From assembly GCA_028708815.1 (NCBI GenBank), contig JAQVYB010000010.1:1-47377 (forward strand): a stretch of 47,377 nt of DNA. Reading direction: 5' to 3'. This document shows, in pieces, positions 42,476 to 47,377 of the stretch. The notes beneath the pieces were generated by a model. It made no database searches and was not told the origin of the DNA. It saw only the letters and a list, made by a program, of their open reading frames with translations. The stretch's first letter is position 1; every line of letters begins with the position of its first letter. Both the position numbers and the translations under genes were made by a program. Origin of the DNA: Kiritimatiellia bacterium (GTDB lineage Bacteria; Verrucomicrobiota; Kiritimatiellia; RZYC01).

Positions 42476-43810
42476 GTGGTGATAGTGGGTGGCGGCGCGG
42501 CGGGCCTGATGGCGGCGGCCACCGCCGCCGAGTTGGGGGTGCGTGCGGTGCTGCTTGAACGTAAGCATTTGCCGGGGCGCAAGCTGCTGATGTGCGGAAA
42601 TGCCCGCTGCAATATCACGTCCAATCTCTCTGCCGCAGCCATGATCGAGGCGTATGGGCCGCCGGTGTCCGGTTTCCTGCGAAAGGCGATTGGTGATTTT
42701 CCGCCGGAGGCACTCCGGGCCTGGATGCGGGGCTATGGTTTGAATACCGTGGCGCATAAGGATGGTCGTGTTTTTCCGGCCTCGGAAAAGGCCGCCGATG
42801 TGCTGCATTTTTTTACGGATTTGCTGCGCGATGCGGCGATGCCGGTGATGTTCAACTGCCCGGTGGAAGGGATACGCCCGGTGAAGGATGGCTGGGAGGT
42901 TGCGGCGCGGTTTTGTACGTTTCATTGCCGGGCCGTTCTGCTGGCCACGGGCGGCGTGAGCTATCCCAAAACGGGTTCGGTGGGTGATGGTCAGAAAATG
43001 GCGGGAGTGCTGGGGCATAAGTTGATTCCGTACCGCCCGGGACTGGTCGGCTTTGCGGTACGTGAGTCCTGGTTGACCCGCCATCCGGATGAGGGCTTTC
43101 AGGCCGCGCAACTGACGATTCTGGATCGGCACGGCCAGACCGCCGGCGTGACGCAGGGCGAATTGCGCTGCGACCGGTGGGGTATCACCGGGCCCTGCGT
43201 GGTGAATGCCAGCCGGATTATCGCGCGAAACAATCTGGAGCACTATACGTTTTGTGTGGACCTCTTTCCGTCACTTTCGCCGGTGGAACTTGCTGAAAAA
43301 CTGCGGGGCGAAGGGCGCGGAGGATCGGGAAAAGACCTCGAAAGACGGCTTGCGGATTTGGGAATACCGGGTACCATGGTTCGCGATTTTGTGCAGCAGG
43401 CGGTGATGCCGGTTTGTGCGGGTGTTTGTGCGGGAAAGCCGTTGGATGAGGCGATTGTTTCCCTGTTGAAGGGTTGGGTGCTTCATCCGGTGAAGCCGAA
43501 TTCACTGAAGGAGGCGATGGTCACCGTGGGCGGTGTGGACTTGACGGGCGTGGATGAATCACGCATGGAGTCGAAAAGTCATGCCGGTCTCTTTTTCGCG
43601 GGCGAGGTGATGGATATGGATGGGCCGACGGGCGGGTTCAATCTGCACGCGGCCTTCGCGACGGCCCGGCTGGCTATGCGGTCCATCGCCGGGGAAGGGT
43701 TGGCGCCGAACGATGGGTTCCGGCGGAAGCCGGAAAACGAGCGGAGTAAACGAAAGAATGGGCGATTTAAAGACAATCCGAGAGCGGGCGGGAAGAGGCG
43801 TCCTCGTTAA
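42476..43810 (+). CDS. BaiN/HI0933-type NAD(P)/FAD-dependent oxidoreductase
   Basis: About 444 aa flavoprotein. The dinucleotide motif VIVGGGAAGLMAA is followed by the family hallmarks LPGRKLLMCGNARCNIT, ATGGVSYPKTGSVGDG and the C-terminal GLFFAGEVMDMDGPTGGFNL. Members are cytoplasmic reductases, and some act on unsaturated steroid or lipid bonds, but most have no known substrate. The start is uncertain: GTG 42476, or a CTG at 42458 that would give LRAEAE before the motif and overlap the upstream stop. The basic C-terminal tail (RKPENERSKRKNGRF) overlaps the start of the amidase gene by 53 bases. Confidence 0.9.
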   Translation: MVIVGGGAAGLMAAATAAELGVRAVLLERKHLPGRKLLMCGNARCNITSNLSAAAMIEAYGPPVSGFLRKAIGDFPPEALRAWMRGYGLNTVAHKDGRVFPASEKAADVLHFFTDLLRDAAMPVMFNCPVEGIRPVKDGWEVAARFCTFHCRAVLLATGGVSYPKTGSVGDGQKMAGVLGHKLIPYRPGLVGFAVRESWLTRHPDEGFQAAQLTILDRHGQTAGVTQGELRCDRWGITGPCVVNASRIIARNNLEHYTFCVDLFPSLSPVELAEKLRGEGRGGSGKDLERRLADLGIPGTMVRDFVQQAVMPVCAGVCAGKPLDEAIVSLLKGWVLHPVKPNSLKEAMVTVGGVDLTGVDESRMESKSHAGLFFAGEVMDMDGPTGGFNLHAAFATARLAMRSIAGEGLAPNDGFRRKPENERSKRKNGRFKDNPRAGGKRRPR

Positions 43811-45089
43811 GGGGGCGGTTGGAATTCTGCTGCTGCTTTTGTTGCCGGTCTATACGACTCAGGCAATGGAGATGGTAGACTCGCTAAGCCCGTACAGTCG
43901 CACACGGGGCGTGCGCCCGCATACCCGCTATATCGTGCTGCATACCACCGAGGCGCATGAGAAGAGTTCGCTGAATAAATTGCGCGAAAACGGGGAGGCC
44001 CATTACCTGGTAGGTACTCGGGGCGTGGTTTATCGGATTGTGGATACGCGCAAGATTGCGCGGCATGCCGGGGTGAGCATGTGGGAAGGGCATCGTGGTA
44101 TCGATGACTGGGCCATCGGCATCGAGGTGGTAGGCTATCATGACCGCGAAATCACGGCGGCGCAGTATCGTGCGCTCCGGGAATTACTGTCCTTTTTGCA
44201 GAGCCAATACACCATTCCGGATGAGCGTGTGATTACCCATTCCATGGTGGCCTACGGCGAGCCGAACAAGTGGCACAAAAAACCGCACCGCGGACGCAAA
44301 CGCTGCGGTATGCTTTTTGCCCGCGACCGCGTGCGCGCTCAATTGGGGCTGACGGCCAAACCCGCGTATGATCCGGACGTGCGTGCGGGGCGCCTTGTGG
44401 CGGCGGATGAGCATCTGGAACTGGTCTTGTACGGTTCTCCCTCGCGCAGTGAAAAGGAATACCTGCGCCTGAGCAAATCCGGTCGCGATGTCATTACCAA
44501 AAACAGTACGCCCTGGGATGTGGCGGGCGCGGATTACAACAAGGCCTCCACCTTGTATATTTTCCCGGATGGCAGCGAGAGAAAAGGATCCGAAATCCGG
44601 GACTGGGCCACGATTCCAGCGGGAACCAAAGTGGTGCTTTCACCAGAGGAACGTTATGTTGCGCTGCCTGCCTCCGCCTCCGCGGCACGCATCACCGCAG
44701 CGGTTCGTCCGGTTCAGCCCACCAGGATGCGTGTGCCGGGGGTGCCCGGGGTGAAATATATCGGCGCCGATGGTGAAAACGCCCGGCAAGTGGCCGGCGA
44801 GCGGTATAGGGAACCGGAGACGATCTATCTGTTGCCGGATGGATGTGTGCGTAATGGGCAGGAACTCAAGGAGGCAGAGCTGGATCGGCTGGCCGAAAAA
44901 ACGGCGGTTCTCATTGGATATACCTGCGTAGGCTATACCTCCAATCGGCATACGGCACAGCACCTTTGCGCCGACCGTTGGAATCACCCCGATACTTTTT
45001 ACCGGCTCTCCGATGGGCGTTTGGTGGCCGGGCACGAATTGCAGAACGCCAACCTCCCCCGCAACACCCTCGTGTTTTGTCGGAATTGA
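43758..45089 (+). CDS. Exported N-acetylmuramoyl-L-alanine amidase with three C-terminal repeats
   Basis: 443 aa. A signal peptide (about 17-37, VKGAVGILLLLLLPVYTTQA) leads to an Amidase_2 domain (about 50-200) with zinc ligands His62, His161 and Cys183 and catalytic Glu123 in IGIEVVGY. It cuts the link between peptide and glycan in peptidoglycan. The rest holds three copies of a module starting at about 252, 342 and 400, each with an AGxxY opening, a TxYxxxDG turn and a GxEL close. These may bind cell wall. The ATG lies within the end of the flavoprotein gene. Confidence 0.88.
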   Translation: MGDLKTIRERAGRGVLVKGAVGILLLLLLPVYTTQAMEMVDSLSPYSRTRGVRPHTRYIVLHTTEAHEKSSLNKLRENGEAHYLVGTRGVVYRIVDTRKIARHAGVSMWEGHRGIDDWAIGIEVVGYHDREITAAQYRALRELLSFLQSQYTIPDERVITHSMVAYGEPNKWHKKPHRGRKRCGMLFARDRVRAQLGLTAKPAYDPDVRAGRLVAADEHLELVLYGSPSRSEKEYLRLSKSGRDVITKNSTPWDVAGADYNKASTLYIFPDGSERKGSEIRDWATIPAGTKVVLSPEERYVALPASASAARITAAVRPVQPTRMRVPGVPGVKYIGADGENARQVAGERYREPETIYLLPDGCVRNGQELKEAELDRLAEKTAVLIGYTCVGYTSNRHTAQHLCADRWNHPDTFYRLSDGRLVAGHELQNANLPRNTLVFCRN

Positions 45090-45155
45090 TGAGGCCGCGC
45101 CGGGCCTGCCTGCGGGGCTGTAAGACTGCCGAATGCCCCCCCCTAAAACACTCTG

Positions 45156-45482
45156 TTACCAACGTTTTGTCAGCGGTTTTCTTTGCGGTTCGGGAGGTGG
45201 CTCGGAATCGACCCATTGCGCGATCATGGTGGCGACGGCTTTGGGATTGGTCTGGTTGAGTTTGTCGATCTGACGGGGTTCCTGCGGTGGCGCGGGGGTG
45301 GAGCCTGGGGTGTCCTGATTTTGGCCCTTGGAGTGCCCGGGCGAGGCGGAAAGACGGGAGGCGGATTTGCGCGCAATCTCTTCGGGCGGTTTGGGTCGGG
45401 CGGCGATATGCTTGATTTTAAAGTGGAAGAGCGCGGCCAGGATGGCGATAAAGGCTAGAAGAATCAGGCTTTCAATAATCAT
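45156..45482 (-). CDS. Small single-pass membrane protein with FliF-like C-terminal tail
   Basis: 108 aa. One membrane helix (about 3-20), a Pro/Ser/Gln-rich linker, and residues 71-94 reading QIDKLNQTNPKAVATMIAQW followed by VDSE. This resembles the C-terminal FliG-binding tail of the flagellar MS-ring protein FliF (in Salmonella DPRVVALVIRQWMSND). No other flagellar gene is in the window. Its ATG overlaps the stop of the coiled-coil gene (ATGA), so the two are co-translated. The similarity is short and could be convergence. Confidence 0.72.
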   Translation of the reverse strand: MIIESLILLAFIAILAALFHFKIKHIAARPKPPEEIARKSASRLSASPGHSKGQNQDTPGSTPAPPQEPRQIDKLNQTNPKAVATMIAQWVDSEPPPEPQRKPLTKRW

Positions 45483-46288
45483 GGTTTCGCCGGGGCATCT
45501 GTTCGGGTGTTCAGGAATTCGTTGAACTCGCGCAGTGTGGAGGAGACCCCCGTGATGGCACTCTGCTGGGCGGTTTGAAGCCCGGCAATCTGCTCCTGCA
45601 GTTGTGCCGTGATTTTCTGCAATTCGCTGTTTGTGGTTTCGGCGGTTTCCTTGGCTTCCCGCGTGGCGGCGAGCTTGTCCTGCAAGTCGGCCAGGGTTTG
45701 TTTCTGGTCGGCGTATGTCTTTTTCTGCGCGTCCAGTTCGTTTTTCAGGTTGGATACCTCTGCGGTCAGGCGTTCCTGCTGTCGGGCGCCGTTCACCTTC
45801 TCTTCATCCAGCTCCTTTTGAAGACGGGCGGTTTCCTCTTCTTTTTCGCGCAGGAGTTTTTCGGCCTGTACGGCGTCGGTCAGTTGCAGGATGCGTGCAT
45901 TCTTTTCACCGAGGGTCTGCTCGAACTGTGCCAGCTTTCCCTGCTGCGCCTCGAGTTCCTGGTAGCGTTGCTCGTTGACCTTTTGGAGCTGGGCGATATG
46001 GCTTTCCGTGCCGGATATTTCGTTGGTCAGCCGGGTCTCCTCCGCCTGCAGAGCGGCGAGGCGGTCGCGTGCGGCGGAAAGGGTCTGTTGCACCTCCTGA
46101 ATAAGGGTGTTATAGCGTTGCTGGGTCTCGGCGATCTGATTGGTGATGGCCCGATATTCCGGCGGCAGGGCGTTGGCGGTCTCGGTGGCATCTTTTCCGC
46201 TGGAAAACCACGCGAATGTTTCGGTGGAGGTCAGGCAAAAGAGGAAAAGCAAGGGCAGAGCCAGGTGGAGTTGTATTCTTTTTTTCAT
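45479..46288 (-). CDS. Exported coiled-coil protein
   Basis: 269 aa. A signal peptide (MKKRIQLHLALPLLFLFCLT to about residue 26) is followed by nearly continuous heptad-like coiled coil from about residue 40 to 250, rich in Glu, Gln, Lys and Leu, with no enzymatic motif. A periplasmic structural or scaffold role is likely by analogy. The ATG at 46288 gives the signal peptide; its ribosome-binding site is weak. It is the first gene of a two-gene unit with the FliF-tail protein. Confidence 0.82.
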   Translation of the reverse strand: MKKRIQLHLALPLLFLFCLTSTETFAWFSSGKDATETANALPPEYRAITNQIAETQQRYNTLIQEVQQTLSAARDRLAALQAEETRLTNEISGTESHIAQLQKVNEQRYQELEAQQGKLAQFEQTLGEKNARILQLTDAVQAEKLLREKEEETARLQKELDEEKVNGARQQERLTAEVSNLKNELDAQKKTYADQKQTLADLQDKLAATREAKETAETTNSELQKITAQLQEQIAGLQTAQQSAITGVSSTLREFNEFLNTRTDAPAKP

Positions 46289-46384
46289 GATGTAGTTGAA
46301 ATCCGAGGGGCTGTAGATTGGCCGCAATCATAGCGGGCATAGACGGGAAATCAAGTCCGCGCAGGTTTTTTTACACAAAAAGGC

Positions 46385-46414
46385 TTGCCTAGTTGAAGCG
46401 CCCTCCGCTACACA
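46385..46414 (+). promoter_or_regulatory. Candidate promoter of the tRNA-Arg gene
   Basis: TTGCCT and TACACA are 18 bases apart, 25 bases before the tRNA. Confidence 0.4.
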
Positions 46415-46439
46415 TAGCCCCGTCTTTTCAAGACCAGGC

Positions 46440-46516
46440 GTACCCGTAGCTCAATTGGATAGAGCATCTGACTACGGATCAGAAGGTTGGGAGTTCGACC
46501 CTCTCCGGGTACGCCA
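46440..46516 (+). tRNA. tRNA-Arg (anticodon ACG)
   Basis: 77 bases with encoded CCA. The stems fit: acceptor GTACCCG/CGGGTAC, D arm GCTC/GAGC, anticodon arm TCTGA-CTACGGA-TCAGA, variable loop AGGTT, T arm GGGAG-TTCGACC-CTCTC, discriminator G. Anticodon ACG would be edited to ICG and read CGU, CGC and CGA. Confidence 0.97.
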
Positions 46517-46518
46517 TT

Positions 46519-47205
46519 CTACATCGGGCATTGCCCCGTGTTTTCGATAATGCCCGCTGCGATGGCATACCGGGTTATTCCGGCGGTATCATGGATGTTG
46601 AGTTTTCGCATGAGATGATCGCGATGCTTCTCTACGGTTTTGACGCTGATGCCCAGAGATCCCGCAATTTGCTTATTGGCCTCCCCTTCGGCAATTTGCT
46701 GAAGCACCTCCATCTCGCGCGAAGTCAGGCTTGGAACATTCGTGCTGCCGCGGCCGCCCTTCTCCAGCGACTCCTGGCGGCGCTTGAGCAATCGCCTGCC
46801 GACCGCCGGGCTGAAAAAGGCATCTCCCTTTTGAATGACCTCCCGGATGGCTTCAATCAGGGTATGAACGGAGGTTTGCTTGATGAGGTATCCGGATGCG
46901 CCGGCGGCCAGGGCGCCCTCGACATAGGCATCATCGCTGTGGGCGGATAGAATGAGAATCTTAACGTCGGGGTCGGTCTGGCGAATCCGGCGGGTGGCTT
47001 CCATCCCGTTGAGTTTCGGCATGGCGATATCCATGACAATCACATCGGGATGAAGTGTTCGGGCCAACTCCACGGCCTGATGTCCGTTGGTCGCCTCGCC
47101 CGCGACAACGATGTCCTGTTCGTGCTCCAGCAGGTTTCGCAATCCTTCCCGGACCATTTTATGATCTTCGGCCAGTAACACTTTGATCGTTATGGGTGGC
47201 ATCAT
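46519..47205 (-). CDS. NarL/FixJ-type LuxR-family response regulator
   Basis: 228 aa. A receiver domain (about 4-120) has VLLAEDHKMVREGL, the phospho-acceptor Asp in VIVMDIAMPKLNG and YLIKQTSV. A LuxR helix-turn-helix follows at about 160-222 (LTSREMEVLQQIAEGEANKQ, then IAGSLGISVKTVEKHR). It is a DNA-binding transcription factor. The start at 47205 overlaps the stop of the kinase gene (ATGATG). The longer frame upstream only reads the kinase gene in another phase. Confidence 0.94.
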   Translation of the reverse strand: MMPPITIKVLLAEDHKMVREGLRNLLEHEQDIVVAGEATNGHQAVELARTLHPDVIVMDIAMPKLNGMEATRRIRQTDPDVKILILSAHSDDAYVEGALAAGASGYLIKQTSVHTLIEAIREVIQKGDAFFSPAVGRRLLKRRQESLEKGGRGSTNVPSLTSREMEVLQQIAEGEANKQIAGSLGISVKTVEKHRDHLMRKLNIHDTAGITRYAIAAGIIENTGQCPM

Positions 47206-47375
47206 GGGCCTACGCGTTCTTTCGTGCCGTTGGCGAACGGAATTTGGGCCTGGATGGTTGTGCCTTTCCCCGAGGGAGATTCGACGGAAAACTTTCCGCC
47301 GACCATTTCCACCCGCTCGCGCATCCCGAGCAGTCCCAGACGACGTCCCTTTCGGGTCGGCCACGAATGCTCGGT
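47202..47375 (-). CDS. C-terminal end of a NarX-type sensor histidine kinase (cut by window edge)
   Basis: The last 57 codons are visible on the minus strand. RLGLLGMRERVEMVGGKFSV followed by ESPSGKGTTIQAQIPF is the typical end of a HATPase in HisKA_3 kinases. It overlaps the response-regulator start by 4 bases, so the pair forms a two-component system. Confidence 0.9.
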   Translation of the reverse strand, partial: TEHSWPTRKGRRLGLLGMRERVEMVGGKFSVESPSGKGTTIQAQIPFANGTKERVGP

Positions 47376-47377
47376 CT

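Overview
The window (about 58-60% GC by eye, mostly tightly packed genes) looks like a chromosomal segment of a Gram-negative, probably anaerobic or facultative bacterium of the PVC group, most likely Kiritimatiellota, Lentisphaerota or Verrucomicrobiota. This placement is an inference from the gene mix and not a computed one: a type III glutamine synthetase, short-form ThiC, tandem DUF1538 membrane protein, GPP34 protein, signal-peptide discoidin glycosidase, TolC/RND efflux and dispersed REP-like palindromes.

Layout. 1-3116: end of an exported discoidin/six-hairpin glycosidase, convergent with a soluble REC-REC-kinase-REC hybrid (3140-5173). 5302-6786: thiC (minus) under a TPP riboswitch. 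7099-8254: two small membrane proteins (plus), then a terminator-like hairpin and a repeat. 8670-9332: GPP34 protein (minus). 9626-21203: a nitrogen-assimilation block: sigma-54 promoter, leader with a terminator-like hairpin, type III glutamine synthetase, gltB, gltD, tandem-DUF1538 membrane protein and a protein read here as three fused PII-like domains. 21258-29304: a GAF/AAA+/Fis enhancer-binding protein divergent from a sigma-54 promoter that heads a small protein, TolC, membrane-fusion and RND operon, broken by a 304-bp block of palindromes. 29771-39808: class IV aminotransferase; a Cache-lipoprotein/NCS2-permease pair (minus); GAF histidine kinase and pyruvate kinase; three-subunit xanthine-dehydrogenase-type molybdoenzyme. 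39872-41724: cysteine-desulfidase/serine-dehydratase-like enzyme (minus) and a double-ACT protein (plus), separated by six palindromes at an exact 31-bp period. 41745-45089: beta-barrel protein, BaiN-type flavoprotein and exported amidase. 45156-46288: a small membrane protein with a FliF-like tail and an exported coiled-coil protein (minus). 46440-46516: tRNA-Arg(ACG). 46519-47375: NarL-type regulator and the end of its kinase (minus).

How they fit. GS III and GOGAT form the ammonium-assimilation cycle. The downstream DUF1538/PII-like pair suggests a nitrogen-linked transport and sensing module on the same strand. The efflux genes form a second sigma-54 regulon with their own activator. The purine-type permease and molybdoenzyme suggest purine or heterocycle use, although they are not in one operon. 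The strongest candidates for something undescribed are the triple-PII chain with its DUF1538 partner, the 31-bp phased palindrome array, and an RND permease lacking the usual proton-relay aspartates.
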